DNA of 64,000 nt, taken from contig NC_079234.1 in the NCBI RefSeq assembly GCF_028502605.1, positions 1,302,001-1,366,000 on the forward strand, given 5' to 3'. How positions within the stretch are numbered: position 1 is the stretch's first letter; each line of letters opens with the position of its first letter. Source of the DNA: Trichoderma breve (Eukaryota; Ascomycota; Sordariomycetes; Hypocreales; Hypocreaceae). This document shows, piece by piece, positions 1 to 11,550 of this stretch. A program made the translations under genes and the position numbers. The notes under the pieces are model-generated. The model was not told the origin of the DNA and made no database searches. It worked only from the letters and a program-made list of their open reading frames with translations.

Positions 1-537
1 TTTTCATGCCAGCAAATTCCTATCATCCTACCCATTAGCAGAGTATTAAAAAACATTCAAGTCTATTCGTACCGTCATGTTAGCCTTTCCTATTATTATG
101 AGACCAGCATCTATCAGCAACTGTGCGATGGCAGAATTTTTGCTGGCTTTGGCACCGACAAAAGCCCATGATCCTGCGGTGTTGCTCATCCCAAGATTGG
201 AAGCCGTTATGAAGCTGTCCTATAGGGCAAATCAGCCTGTGTATTGCGCTAAGTAGAGAGCCAACTGTCGAAACAAACATACCTTGAGAACAATCGGGAT
301 TCCGTGAAATGCGCCACGTAAACTGCCATTGCTGCGCTCTTCATCCAAGGCTGCAGCAGCGCGCAACACTTTATCGCGGGGTGCGGGGGAGATGAGGGCA
401 TTAAGAGCTGGTTCATGGCGATCTATTTGGTCCAAGCACTGTTGGACAATCTGGACGCTGGTGATTTGGTTGTCCGCCAGAAGCCGCTGTAGATCCACGG
501 CAGTTGTGGTTAGAACATTAAATAATGAGTTGGCCAT
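1..537 (-). CDS. Amidase-signature family hydrolase (partial, N-terminal part)
   Basis: Amidase-signature enzymes hydrolyse carboxylic amides with a Ser-cisSer-Lys triad. Three exons are visible: 537-283, 219-73 and 19-1, with introns 282-220 and 72-20; the gene runs off the left edge. The spliced protein begins MANSLFNVLTT, reaches HGIPIVLKDSF at residues 79-88, where the lysine is the family's catalytic Lys, and continues with TAGSWAFVGAK and GKANMTEFAGMK, typical of the family. The catalytic serines lie outside the window. The substrate is unknown; an aromatic amide would fit the neighbouring catabolic genes, but that is inference. The shared cluster motif is over 1 kb from this start, so membership in the regulon is doubtful. 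Confidence 0.85.
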
Positions 538-1873
538 TTTGGTATGCTAGATGGCAAATTTTGGAGAGAAAGGATAACAATTGATTTCACAATACGGACT
601 GTAGATCTGACAACTGCAGGCGAGATGGTTTTAAACAGATATATAACGACTAACATACATATGCAGATTAACTAATGGACCTATGGTCATCCTACACATG
701 TAGTTTAGCTTACCCCGTACATCCACTATCGCGACTGTAAAGCCAACCTGGAAATTAAGGTAATACGCCTAGGTAGCAACATTGAATCCTACCTAGGTAA
801 CAAAGATTGAAGCCTGGGCAACAAGTCTAGGTATAACAGGCCTATTATCTTTTTCCATTTGGAGTGATTAAGATTAGACCACTAGCATTGGTGTAAATTA
901 TTAGAAAGCTTTTTAGAACCGTCGCCGTCACGAATAATACAAATTATGGCTACTCAGTTCGTTGAGGGGAAAAAACTGGCTAATGGGCCAAACTCATACA
1001 GCGAAGTTTTGTTGTTACATACCTCTCTAAGTTGAAAAAAAAAAAAAAAAAAAACATCGGTCAAAATACACTTGCGTGCAGTACGCGCGGAGCGTATTCC
1101 TTCAGCCTTGCTGGATTTACTGGAATTGGTTGCTGAGGGCCTCCTTTATTTCCAAACTTGGCTGCCTGATAGCACGCTGTCGTATTTCAGATTCCTTCCG
1201 GTCCCATAGATACAGAAGTTCCGAATGAAATCCCTCAGGCAGAAATATTGGCGTGATGCGTAAGGATGAAGCGAAGCCGGAATTGCGCGCTTTTACAGGC
1301 AACTTGATGGTGCGATTGAAATGGGAAATGAACTCCAAGCCAGTGCTCAGAATTGTCAAGTTGACCCCCTTCCCCTACCGTGTTACACACATCCTAGGAC
1401 CACTATTACGACCTCTGCCATAGAGCTCATTAGTGCTGTAACAGTTGCATCATGATGCCTACCGCGGCACATGTGTAGCCCATGTGAATGAGCAGCGTAG
1501 AGGTCGCGAAGCCTGTAGAGCCGCGCAGAAAAGTGATCCAATATACCCCCGGTGTTCTAGTTACTACTAAACACTTTTCAATAACCTGGTCGATAATACT
1601 GACGAGTTCAATTATGTGGCTTCGGGGAAGAAACGGAGTGCCCGCCGAAAAGCGAGCGCCACTGCATCCGCCACGGAACGTTTACCATTGAGCTCCGAAA
1701 GCCGAAAGTCGCAATAGTGAGTGTGTCTTCAGTTCACTCAACGGTGAATTGACTTGGAATAAAGATGTTCACGACCACCTAATATGATGCGTCGAATTTC
1801 TACATTCACGTATTTCTTTTATGAACTCTAGTGTCCCTAAATCGACCATCTCATTTGCATCGCCAACCTCATC
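538..1873. other. Intergenic spacer, amidase to aldehyde dehydrogenase
   Basis: This 1.3-kb divergent spacer holds an A20 tract at 1035-1054, a perfect 10-bp palindrome TACCTAGGTA at 790-799 with further CCTAGG-like copies around it, and the cluster motif at 1623-1637. An 80-codon open frame on the minus strand (1117-1359) has no recognisable domain. I see no convincing gene. Confidence 0.5.
1623..1637 (+). promoter_or_regulatory. Candidate cluster operator, copy 1
   Basis: CGGGGAAGAAACGGA, 236 bp upstream of the aldehyde dehydrogenase start. It matches YGGGGAWRNWWCGGA, found in five other cluster promoters. The CGG-N8-CGG direct repeat is the kind of site Zn2Cys6 regulators bind; the regulator at 11551-14367 is the natural candidate. 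The function is inferred. Confidence 0.6.
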
Positions 1874-3494
1874 ATGAAGTCCAACACCGTCCCACTAATC
1901 ATTGATGGCAATGACATTGTCCTTCAAGACGAAAAGTCCATTTTCGTTTCAAATACCGACAGTGGCAGAGCATCGCAATGGAAAACTCAAGGTGTTACAC
2001 CAGAACTGTGTAAGCGAGCCTTGGAATCCTCCACCGCGGCATTCCCAAAATGGAGAAAAACGTCTGTTAGGGAGCGGCAAGTATTGTTCCAAAGAGTAGT
2101 GGAGGTAAGTTAACAAATCTTCCTTCCGCAATGACATGTTCAAAATCTCTAATTCTTGGCATACTCTAGCTTTTGAAAGAGAGGGCATCTGAGTTGTCAT
2201 CTATTGTAGCAGAAGAGCTTGGCTGTTCTTCCGTATGGGCTTCGATCAACTTTCATGCCACGCTTGAGATTATCGAACAAGTGACTGCTCTCATAACATC
2301 CGGAATCTTGTCCGGGCTGATACCAGAGACCGAATCACCAGACTCACTCGCTCTGGTCTTCAAAGATCCGCTTGGTGTCGTGCTAGGTATTGCACCTTGG
2401 AACGCGCCAGCTATGCTGGGAATGCGATCTATTGCTGCTGCTGTTGCAGCTGGGAACTGCGCGATACTCAAGGTAATACTAATTCTGATGTACATAACAA
2501 ATTATCGTCATGGACTGACTTTGTCAACTAAGGGATCCGAGCTTAGCCCTAGAACACATTACTTCATCGCCAACCTCTTCCGAGATGCTGGATTCCCGCC
2601 CGGAGTGGTCAACTTTCTTGTGCACAAGCCTGAAGACGCATCAGACACGTTTAATTCTCTTATTTCACATCCGTCGGTGAGAAAGTGCAACTTTACCGGG
2701 TCAACGGCCGTGGGTAGACACATTGCCTCCCAAGCAGGCCATTTCTTGAAGCCTGTACTTCTGGAATTAGGCGGCAAAAACTTCAGTTTGGTACTAGAAG
2801 ATGCCGACTTGGAAACCACGGCTTCTACAATTCTAGATGCAGCTTTTATCAATGTACGTGAAAGCAACTTTACATTTCTTCAGATGAAGATGTATGCTAA
2901 TCCATGACTTTTGGGCTATAGAGCGGTCAAATTTGTATGTCTACGGATATCGTCTTAGTGCCTAGGAAATTGAAATCGGCATTCTGCAGTCTTGTCCGAC
3001 AGCGACTCGAATCTGCTTCTGCTGTTCAAGTCAAGCACGTCATTAATAGACGAAGCACTACTCGAATTTTAGGGCTTCTGGATGACGCCGCCCGCAAAGG
3101 TGCCACGGTAATCACCGCTTCATCCTTGGACGGAGAACACAGTCCACTGTATGGCACTGTGATTGAAGGCCTTACTAAAGATATGGAATTCTGGCAAAAT
3201 GAATCCTTCGGCCCTGTTGTTGGAATTGCAATATACGACACTGTAGATGAAGCGGTCGAGATGATTAATGAGTGTGAATATGGCTTGTCTGGGGCGATAT
3301 ATACTGCGTCGAGTCTGCAAGCGATACCTCTGGCAAGAAGATTGGACAGTGGAGCAGTTCATATCAACGGACCGACTTTCCATGACGGATTTACCTTGCC
3401 GCATGGAGGGCATAAGAATAGCGGGTTTGGGAGATTTGGTAGCCACTGGGCGTTTGAGGAGTTTTTGCAGACAAAGACTGTGATTGCAAATTAG
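1874..3494 (+). CDS. NAD(P)-dependent aldehyde dehydrogenase, aromatic type
   Basis: This enzyme oxidises an aldehyde to its acid. The exons are 1874-2104, 2170-2472, 2533-2853 and 2922-3494, giving 475 residues, a normal ALDH length. Visible family features are APWNAPAML near residue 155, NFTGSTAVG near 230, LELGGK with general-base Glu256, GQICMS with catalytic Cys290, and ESFGPVVGI. The overall pattern resembles salicylaldehyde and vanillin dehydrogenases. Introns 2 and 3 lack frame-breaking signals, but splicing there restores the conserved AILKGSELSPRTH and FINSGQICMS joints. The neighbouring alcohol dehydrogenase and FAD monooxygenase suggest that the substrate is a hydroxybenzaldehyde. 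A cluster motif lies 236 bp upstream. Confidence 0.93.
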
Positions 3495-3870
3495 ATAGCC
3501 ATCGAATGTATTATGGACGAACTATGATAGACAATGATGATCAAATCCTCCACCGCACGCACACGTTTACAGAATGAGATGCATCTTCATCTACCTAGGT
3601 ATGAAATGACTTGGTAACAACTATATACATTTATATGGAATAACAGTTCCTATTGTGTTACACTTCACGTTTGTATTTCCGCTTCGTCAGATTGAACATA
3701 AGTTCATGACTTAAGATCGCATGACTTAAGATCGCTAAAATGTGAAAGGTACAGTACTGTACGGACTGGATCATATGTAATGGGATGAAAATAATAATGA
3801 TAATAATGTATTATACCTGAGAATCAATTACAAGATAGTATGTAGCCGATCGCTACTGTTTAACAGCTAT
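3495..3870. other. Convergent 3' spacer
   Basis: This is the region between the convergent stop codons of the aldehyde dehydrogenase and the FAD monooxygenase. It holds a second TACCTAGGTA palindrome (3592-3601), a short duplicated stretch (ATGACTTAAGATCGC, twice around 3709-3736) and AT-rich DNA. No gene is seen. Confidence 0.5.
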
Positions 3871-5573
3871 TTACTTCGACTGCTTCCATCGCTTCTCAAT
3901 TTCTTCCTCAGCATCATACCCATATGCCCATGCTTGCGTTACTGGATCGCTCCACTGGTTAGGACTCTGAATGAAATGCCTTCCTTCAACCTCCGGTCTC
4001 ATCGCTTCATCCCTAGCTTGTTGCTCAGGCCCGTCTTCGAAATGCCATAGCTTTCCATTCACTAGACTGGCTTCCTGCATCTGGCCACTGCGTTTCATGC
4101 GCTCAGTCTCGAAGATAGAGAGCGCCTTTGGCAATTCTGAGAGGTCTGTAACATGGGATAATGATGTTGCCAGAGCAGCTCCATCCTCAACAGCCATGGC
4201 AGCTCCTTGCGACATGTACGGGACCATTGCATGTGCAGCATCGCCGAGCATTAAAAGCTTGCCAGATTGAGCCACCCAACGTGAGATAGAAGCATCCCCG
4301 GACATAAGAGGCCACTTGAGCGTCTTATTAATCTTACTGATAACCTTGAACAGCCTGTAATAAAATGCGTTAGACCAATGTTAAGAAAGGTAAACGACTA
4401 GATCTTTCATGACTTACTTTGGATCCCATCCCTCGAAATAAGCTCTCATATCATCAATGGCCGTCTCTGGACGCCAAGTACTGGGATCAGAATGATCAAT
4501 ATGAGACAGTACCATGTTGAAAGATTTGCCAGAAGCAATTGTGTATGTCATGACATGCCGCTCATGGCCGATCCAGATATTGAGAGCGGGTTTCTCTAGG
4601 AGCCATGCGGTATCAGGATCATCGCGCATCTTTTCAACATCCACAGTTGCCCGATAGGCAGCAAAGCCTGTGCAAATGGGCTCCTTTTTCTCGTGACGCA
4701 GGATGTGGTTGCGTGCTAAAGACTTGACGCCTAGGGCAGAGTTAGAACGGATAGTATACAAAAAGAGGAGGGAATAAAGGGTTTACCGTCGGCGGCAATT
4801 ATGAGGTCGGCTGAAAGTATGGTTCCATCCTCGATTTTGACAGAAGGATTTTCTTCATTGTATTCAATGACTTTGTGGTTGACTCTGACATCTACTCCGA
4901 GCTGTAGCGCCAGTTGGTGCAATGCATCATGGAGATGGGCTCTGTGTACCACATAATAAGGCGCCCCGAATGAGCTTCGAAAGTCCGGTTGAAGCTTGGT
5001 ATAACCAATGGGCTTTCCATTGCTCCATCGCCGAAAGGTAATACCCTCAGGCTCGACGACTCTTTTTCCAAGGAGTGGCCCAAGGCCCCATTTCAAGAGC
5101 AGCCTAGCAGAATTGGGCGGAACTTGGATACCAGCTCCAACCTACGCACATCTTGTTACTCACCGTGCTCGATAAATTCAGACGGGAAAGGATAATAGCC
5201 TACCTCGCCAAGTGCTGGGGCTTGCTCAAGCACTGTAACAGCGTGACCTTTCCGTGCTAGGGCAATTGCTGTGGCGAGACCGCCAAGTCCAGCGCCCACA
5301 ATGATCACCTTGAAAAGCAAAGGTGATGATTTCGATCCTCCATTGAGGTGCGATGAGCCGTTGTGAAGCCCATGAGAAGCGGTTGTTTGATCCAATTTTT
5401 GGAGAAACTCCAAGCTGCGCGTAGGATATGATGCGGTCTGCAGCTGCATTAGAGAATGGTTCAAGGCTTACTGCTATCGAACTTCTAACCTTTATGGATG
5501 ATATAGAAAAAGTTGCCTTTTTGGTGACAACTCCCTCTGAATTGGCAATAGAATCGGTAGTGCTTGGAGCCAT
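3871..5573 (-). CDS. FAD-dependent aromatic monooxygenase (salicylate hydroxylase / 3-hydroxybenzoate 6-hydroxylase type)
   Basis: Flavoprotein monooxygenases of this group hydroxylate phenolic acids with NAD(P)H and O2. The proposed exons are 5573-5490, 5443-5204, 5141-4787, 4730-4418 and 4354-3871 (491 residues). The Rossmann motif VIIVGAGLGGLATA covers about residues 74-87, and the second FAD motif LGDAAHAMVPYMSQGAAMA begins near 367. The first exon is a choice: ATG 5573 has a strong context (CACAATGGC) and needs a 46-bp intron, whereas ATG 5449 opens directly in the second exon with a weak context. The gene is divergent from gentisate dioxygenase across 439 bp. Because the next enzyme uses gentisate, a 5- or 6-hydroxylation product is likely; decarboxylating hydroxylation to catechol is the alternative. 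Confidence 0.88.
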
Positions 5574-6012
5574 TGTGGTCGATCTTGATTGTGATGATCG
5601 TTTCACTTTTCGAGCTGAGGCATCTTCTTATTCATCACGGGCAAAGCAGACAATCTTGCTGCTCCATATACATCATGACACCACTTCACGCACCATAAAA
5701 GCGTAAAACAAGTTCCATCGTTCCATATCCCCTGCCCCGATAGTGCGAATACCCCCCCTTCTCAGCGTTCCGGCCCACCCCCGGGCAGATGAGCTGCGTC
5801 GGGGATGCATCGGAACGCCACAAACTATCAGCTACTCCATTCATTCGAAACCTCAAGATGACTGCAAGAAGCCGTCTTGCCACTGCTGTGCATCAAATGG
5901 AAAGATACAAATACAAAGAAACCGAGAACATCTCAGAATTGATCAACATTGTTGTCAACAGAAAAACATCTTCTATAGCATCTAACGAAGAACATCTAAA
6001 CTCTCCCCCGAC
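5574..6012. other. Divergent promoter, monooxygenase / gentisate dioxygenase
   Basis: This is a 439-bp bidirectional promoter region. It contains the clearest cluster motif (5800-5814) and C-rich runs (5752-5758 and around 5776). Nothing coding is seen. Confidence 0.6.
5800..5814 (+). promoter_or_regulatory. Candidate cluster operator, copy 2
   Basis: CGGGGATGCATCGGA lies 198 bp from the dioxygenase start and 226 bp from the monooxygenase start. It fits YGGGGAWRNWWCGGA exactly and is placed to serve both divergent genes. Confidence 0.65.
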
Positions 6013-7172
6013 ATGGCTATCCTAACTGAAGTCAAGACAGAAGTTGCGCCACAGCAGCTGACTGGGGACGGAAAAACAAAAGAACAGCAGACAAATGAGC
6101 TTCTATCTCAGTTACAGTCAACCAATACTTTACCACTATGGGCGCAAATGTCCAAGCTTAATCCCCCGGCCCCCAACCCAACCTGCATCCCGCATATCTG
6201 GAAGTATGATGAGATTAAGCCGTACTTGCTCCGTGCAGGAGAGCTTATCACGGAGAAACAAGCTGAGCGAAGAGTGCTTATGCTGGTAAATCCAGCCAGA
6301 GGTAAGCCGTCTCAAGTCGTTGTGTTTAAGATAGTCGATGTCTTTAAGGTAGTTCTGTTGACTAACACATCCTCGAACAGATGCGCCTTACACTACAGAT
6401 ACTGTGTATGCTGGTCTTCAGTTGGTTATGCCCAATGAAACCGCTCCTGCCCACAGACACACAGCATTTGCCATGCGATTCATCATTGAAGGCAACGGTG
6501 GCTTCACCGCCGTTCATGGCCGCCGTATCAAGATGAACCGCGGCGACGTTATCCTCACGCCAACCTGGAATTGGCATGACCATGGCAAGGATGGGTCTGG
6601 GCCAATGATTTGGCTTGATGGTCTCGACTTGCCTAATTTCCGACACTTCCCCGTGCATTTTGTAGAGCACTATGACAAGCCTAGATACCCTGCTGAGGAT
6701 GTCGACACGGACAATAGCCCCATTGTATTCCCTTGGGCTAAAATGCAGGCTCGCCTAGATGCCGAAAATGGCGACTGGGTGACCAAGCCATACCTTAAGG
6801 AAAATGGTAGCGAAGGTTTGTCTATCTGTTAATCATGTAACCATTACCTAGCTAACTTGTGATTCAGTGTCAAAGATTCTCGGTGGTTCAGCAGAGAGAT
6901 TGAACGCTGGTACTAGCTCCCCAGAAATCCGCGAGACGGCATCGTCCGTATATCACATCGTGGAAGGCAGCGGCCACTCCGTCATTGATGGTAAGATGTT
7001 CAAGTGGAAGAAGGGAGACACTTTCTGTATCCCGGCATGGAACAAGTACCAGCATTTTGCGAATGATGAAAGCACGGCATATTTGTATCGGTTTGATGAT
7101 AAGCCCATGCTGAGAGCTTTGGGATTTTTGCGGACTGAGGGCGTTGATGTTGAGACTTTGGTGTCCGAGTGA
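6013..7172 (+). CDS. Gentisate 1,2-dioxygenase (bicupin)
   Basis: This non-heme iron enzyme opens gentisate between C1 and C2 to give maleylpyruvate, in the cytosol. The exons are 6013-6301, 6381-6815 and 6868-7172, giving 342 residues, a usual length. The N-terminal cupin has APAHRHTAFAMRFIIEG with iron ligands His121 and His123, then PTWNWHDHG with ligand His162. A second cupin (VYHIVEGSGHSVIDGK, then IPAWNKYQHF) fills the C-terminus, as in bacterial gentisate dioxygenases. It sits divergently with the FAD monooxygenase that probably makes its substrate, and the cluster motif is 198 bp upstream. Related 1-hydroxy-2-naphthoate dioxygenases share this fold, but gentisate is the better call given the neighbours. 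Confidence 0.92.
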
Positions 7173-7519
7173 CGATATAATATGTATTAATGTTAGGCTA
7201 GATACTTATACTTACTCTTTGACTAATACAACGTGAAATTGAATCAGATAATCCTTGACAACACCATCTCTCAATTGTATCAGGTTTAAGTAGCTGCGCC
7301 CATGCCTCAAGCATACAATTTAAGATACCGACCCTCTTTGTCTTCTTTTTTTTCTAGCCCAACAGACACACGTATTAAGAACAGTTGTTATTTTGTTCAA
7401 CATAGGTAACTTACAACACATACTAACAGACTTGATGAGCGGCACAGACATTTTTGTAAAGTATGGCTATGAAGTGTATTCATGTGTTCATCTATTGTAT
7501 CTATCTTATTGCAGACAAA
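7173..7519. other. Convergent 3' spacer
   Basis: An AT-rich stretch between the dioxygenase stop and the amidohydrolase stop, with T-rich runs near 7349. No gene is seen. Confidence 0.5.
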
Positions 7520-8546
7520 CTAAAGCTTTAACAATCTCTTCGCATGTCCAGAGTAAATACCCTTGATGGTTTCCTCATCAAATAACTCTCTAAGTCCACT
7601 ATCCATGGTCCGGCCTTGAAATTCTATCAAGTGTGCTGGCGTATATGGGAAATCGGTACCATACAGCAACCGAGACTCATCACAGACGCGAAGATATCCA
7701 TGAATAAGGTCAGGAAATGGAAACCCGGCAAGATCAAAAAAGAATCTAGTCTTGAACAGTTCTTTAACCTGATCTGAGTTGAGCGTTGAAGGTGCGTTGA
7801 TAATGGCTGCAAAGCTTGTGAAACGCTCCACAAGTGGTGGAAGAGTAGCTCCGCAATGAGAGACGAGGAATGAGATGTTGGGATTTCGTTCCACAGTTCC
7901 AGACAGTAGTAGATTTGTTACTGCGCGCGTAGTGTCAAAGAAGAACTCCAGCATTGGAGAAGGATACTGGTTCATGGGCTTGACAGCGCCAGGATCGCTT
8001 CCACAGCAAGTAGTGGGATGCATGAACAAGATGGCGTTGACTTCATTAAGCTTGTGGAAGACAGCATCTAGAGTAGAATCTCCGAGATATTGGCCGTGGG
8101 CATTGGTCATTACAGCAAAACCAGATGCGCCAAGCTTGAGGGCGTGGTCAATCTCGGCCAGAGACCCCTCGATATCGGGCAGAGGTAATGATGCAAAGAA
8201 GCCAAAGCGAGAAGGGTACTTTGCGCAAATTTCCGCCAATTCCTCATTGGTCTCGCGAGTGATCTTGCGCGCAAGGGCATCATCACCAGGCTTGAGATAA
8301 GTGCCAGGGGATGTGATGCTGAGAATGGATTTGCTAACTCCCAGTTTATCCATCAGCGCAATATGCGCTTCTGGTGTCCATTCCTACATAGGCTACCGTT
8401 AATTGAGTGAGCTATACAATTAAAGCTTGGAAGTTTCCACATACTGGAATTGCTGGCATTCCGTCAGGCTTTCCAAACCCATGCTCTTCGCAGTACTTCC
8501 TCCAGACAGGAGGGACAACATGCGCGTGTGTGTCGATTTTCTCCAT
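7520..8546 (-). CDS. Amidohydrolase_2 family decarboxylase (ACMSD / 6-methylsalicylate decarboxylase-like)
   Basis: Zinc- or manganese-dependent decarboxylases of this group remove CO2 from aromatic acids such as 6-methylsalicylate, gamma-resorcylate or salicylate. Exons 8546-8445 and 8383-7520 give 321 residues. The metal site is intact: DTHAHV with His7 and His9, LFMHPTT with His156, SHCGAT with His209 and YGTDFPY with Asp277. The start MEKIDTHAHVVPP is typical of fungal 6-methylsalicylate decarboxylases. The gene is divergent from the MFS transporter, with a cluster motif 198 bp upstream. In the pathway it may make a cresol or phenol, or divert acid from hydroxylation. The exact substrate cannot be read from sequence. 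Confidence 0.88.
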
Positions 8547-9295
8547 GATGTTCAAGTAGATTGTCGATGATGTTGATACAGTTTGGTAACAGAGCTTTGC
8601 GGTAAATAAATCTCTCGATTGTCAGTTGTGTCTCGGTTGCTCAGGTGACTAGGAGAGACTTTGTACTACGTGTGCTCTCCAAAGTGAGACAGCATATTCC
8701 ACCATAATTAGGCATCTGAAACAAAAAGTTATACATTTGCCCGTGGGGAAATTTCGGAGCGGATATCCTGGATGGACTTTCGGATCTACTCAAATCGATG
8801 GTCATGACTCTTGGGTCTCGATAATTCCGTAGACTATTTTAGCCTGTGGAGTTCTTCTCACGAAAGTGGCATCTTCCCCACGGGGAACTTGTCGAGACCC
8901 TTCCCCGCGTCTTCGCGGGCAGGTCGGAACTGCATTTGGCGATGGACTTGAACTTTCTTCTAATCAAATAGAGAGAAAGAACCCCATGCAAAACTAGGCT
9001 TGAAGCCACCAGCTTGGCAACCAATGGTAGCTTTGGTAACGCATTGCGGCTGGGTTTCGCTAGCCCCGGCGAGTAATTCTGCTAGATAATTGAGTGAATG
9101 TGTAAAAGGGGATAGCAATGGTAACGATTTCATACAACTACCTACTATAACGAGAAAGATATAAAGATGGCGAAGCGGTGATAAAAGTTGTCATTGATTA
9201 GATCTCAAGACTATCGCGAGTCTCATTAAATTTCCCTTCAAGAATTACCTTCTTCCTTGAATACTATCCCATCAACCTTCACCACCTAAGCAATT
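8547..9295. other. Divergent promoter, decarboxylase / MFS transporter
   Basis: This 749-bp bidirectional promoter holds the cluster motif (8744-8758), a perfect TTCCCC-AC-GGGGAA palindrome (8874-8887) whose left arm mirrors the motif's GGGGAA, and a GC hairpin CCCGCG-TCTT-CGCGGG (8904-8919). An additional CGGA half-site lies at about 8778. No gene is seen. Confidence 0.55.
8744..8758 (+). promoter_or_regulatory. Candidate cluster operator, copy 3
   Basis: TGGGGAAATTTCGGA lies 198 bp from the decarboxylase start and 537 bp from the MFS start. It fits YGGGGAWRNWWCGGA. Confidence 0.55.
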
Positions 9296-10958
9296 ATGGC
9301 TACCGCACACTCTTCTGAGGACATCGAGAAGATGGACTCTCCCATCCATGCTTCTGTCCAAGATGAAAATCTTCCTGTGGTCGAACCCAAACTCTCGCGG
9401 AGGGGCCTGCCGCTTATTCCTCAACCTAGCGACGACCCATTCGACCCTCTCAACTTTGCCAGTTGGCGGAAGTTCCTTATTCTACTGGTTATGTGTATAT
9501 GGACAATCATCGGACCCCTTAACATGATTTCCGTGGCTGCTGCCTTCTTCCCAATTTCGGAAGACCTACACATGAGTCTCAGCTCAGTCACTTACCTAGT
9601 CGGAGCTCCTTTGCTCTCTTACGGAGTTGCTTCCCTGATCTGGGTTTCTGTGGGAAATCGCTTTGGTGTCCGCCTTGTGTTTGTACTCACAAGTCTGGCC
9701 ACAGGATTATTCTGCATCTGGGGAGCAGTAGCCAAATCATCAGGATCACTCATTGCTGCCAGGACGTTGGCCTCCATCTTCTCGGCGTCTCCAGAAACAC
9801 TCGGACCCCAGGCCATAGCGGACGTGTTCTTTCTCCATGATCGTGCCAAGTGTATGGGACTCTATGTCTTGTTCCAGGCTTCGGGTTTCGCAGTGGGCTC
9901 TCTTATTGGAGGTTACATTACGGCTGACCTGGGCTGGCGCTGGATTCAATGGACTGTATCCTTTTTGTCGCTTGGATCTTGTGGCCTCCTTTTCCTTTTC
10001 TTCCCGGAGACACAATACACAAGACAGTCCGGAAATCTCCATCACCGCCAACCCAAGCTCATCGACAACTTCAGATTTTGGGCCGTGTCAGGAGGTGGTC
10101 GCAGCAAGGTGGACAGGTAAGCATCATATACTTGGGTAGCCAAAAGCTACGGTGTTACTAACGTAACATTTTTTCTTCGTAATAGCCTCTGGAAGTCTTT
10201 TTGTTATCCCTTCAAGTACTTGCCGCATCCCGCCGTCATCGCCATGACCATTCACTTCAGTATCATGTTAATGGCAACCAATTATATGCTTACATCCAAC
10301 ACTTTCATCTACACGAGCGTATACAACTTCGATATCAAGCAAATTGCCTTGACTGGCTTTGCACCGTTGATTGCGGTATGGATCGCCATTCCGTACTGTG
10401 GTATCCTAAACGACGTTGTAATCTCAAGACTCCGAAAACGCGCAAACTTCTTGCCGGAATGGCGACTCATGTTCTTTGTACCCACTTGTATAATTGGACC
10501 TGTTGGATGTATCGTCGTGGGAGTCTGCGCTCAAAACAAAAGCCCTTGGATTGCTCCTCTCATTGGCGAAGCCTTAGGTACGTCTCATCAAACAATGCGG
10601 GAAGACACAAAGAGACATGATTGCTGACTATGTGGTTTCTGGTTTAGTTATGTTCTGCTTCGTCACTGCCAATAACCTCACGCAAACATACCTGGTAGAT
10701 ATTTACGAAGCCCGAGCAGACGCGACACTGGTCGTCTTGAACGGATTCAAGAACTTTGCTGCCTTTGGCATTTCATATGCAGTAGTGCCATGGAATACCT
10801 CGGCAGGCTATGCAGAACCCTTTGGAGTTTTGGCGGCGCTTATTTTCGTTGCACATATTCCCATTTTCATCTTTTGGTGGCGAGGCAAAGAGATTCGCGA
10901 ATGGAGCGCAAAGCACTGGAAAGAGGCCAAGCCATCACATCATGGTGATGCTTTCTAG
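9296..10958 (+). CDS. MFS transporter, DHA1-like
   Basis: A plasma-membrane major facilitator protein, 507 residues from exons 9296-10116, 10186-10577 and 10648-10958. The hydrophilic N-terminus carries the fungal signature RRGLPLIPQPSDDPFDPLNF just before the first membrane helix. About twelve hydrophobic segments follow, split by a central loop near residues 245-280. Within the catabolic cluster it most likely moves the aromatic substrate or exports a toxic phenol; direction and substrate are inference. Intron 1 ends in a long T tract and TAATAG, and the frame after splicing (VDSLWKSFCYPFKYLPHP) is clean. Confidence 0.88.
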
Positions 10959-11550
10959 TTTTTCATATATAAGATATATTGGCAATTACTGCAAATTTAT
11001 ATGTTCAGACTTATACCAAAGTGCTAGAATCTCGTGAAATATCCTCATGTGGTCGCCAACACTTTGTAGAAATTATGCTTGAGGGCATCGCAAAGCCATC
11101 AACTCAAATGTACATGTGATGCACATGTACAAAGCCAACCCCAATTATACTACAAATCTTGAGTCGTAATAATTATTATCTTCACAGCGACTGACACATT
11201 ACCACTAAGCCCAAAACATAAATGTGTGCCTGCAGAAAACCAGCTGAACTGAAATCCGGGGGACCCGGAAAATAAAATGCTGAGGTGTGCCACACATCTT
11301 ACCCCGGTTTTTGTTGGCACCAAAAGCTGTTCGTTCTATGGCTTTTTTTCTCCACGGTATAAAAGATCCGTGATAGCCCCGGTCTAGCTCGCCTCCCACC
11401 TAGATCTTGCATCGTTCTCGCATTGTTTTCTACACACGAAGTGATCTTATCATGATCAATTAAGTGTCGGTCGAAAATACGAATATCCGGGATCGCTTAG
11501 GATTTGATAAGCGCAACATTCATGGGCCGATTGTTTTTAAACCACACACA
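10959..11550. other. Spacer and promoter of the zinc-cluster regulator
   Basis: Contains the transporter 3' end, a CGG-rich near-palindrome at about 11255-11270, a TATA box (TATAAAA, 11358-11364) and, directly after it, cluster motif copy 4 (11367-11381). No gene is seen. Confidence 0.5.
11367..11381 (-). promoter_or_regulatory. Candidate cluster operator, copy 4 (autoregulation)
   Basis: Read on the minus strand it is CGGGGCTATCACGGA, 169 bp upstream of the regulator. It keeps CGGGG and CGGA with the 8-bp spacing but departs from the consensus at two inner positions, so it is the weakest copy. It abuts the TATA box, which would suit autoregulation. Confidence 0.45.

Noticed and set aside
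1117..1359. 80-codon frame on the minus strand in the first spacer
   Set aside because: No recognisable domain, no intron continuing it and no conserved motif; it could be chance.
5769..5785. CCG-N9-CGG everted pair as the cluster operator
   Set aside because: It also appears near the motif at 27500 but not in the other cluster promoters; the CGG-N8-CGGA motif explains all six and is better supported.
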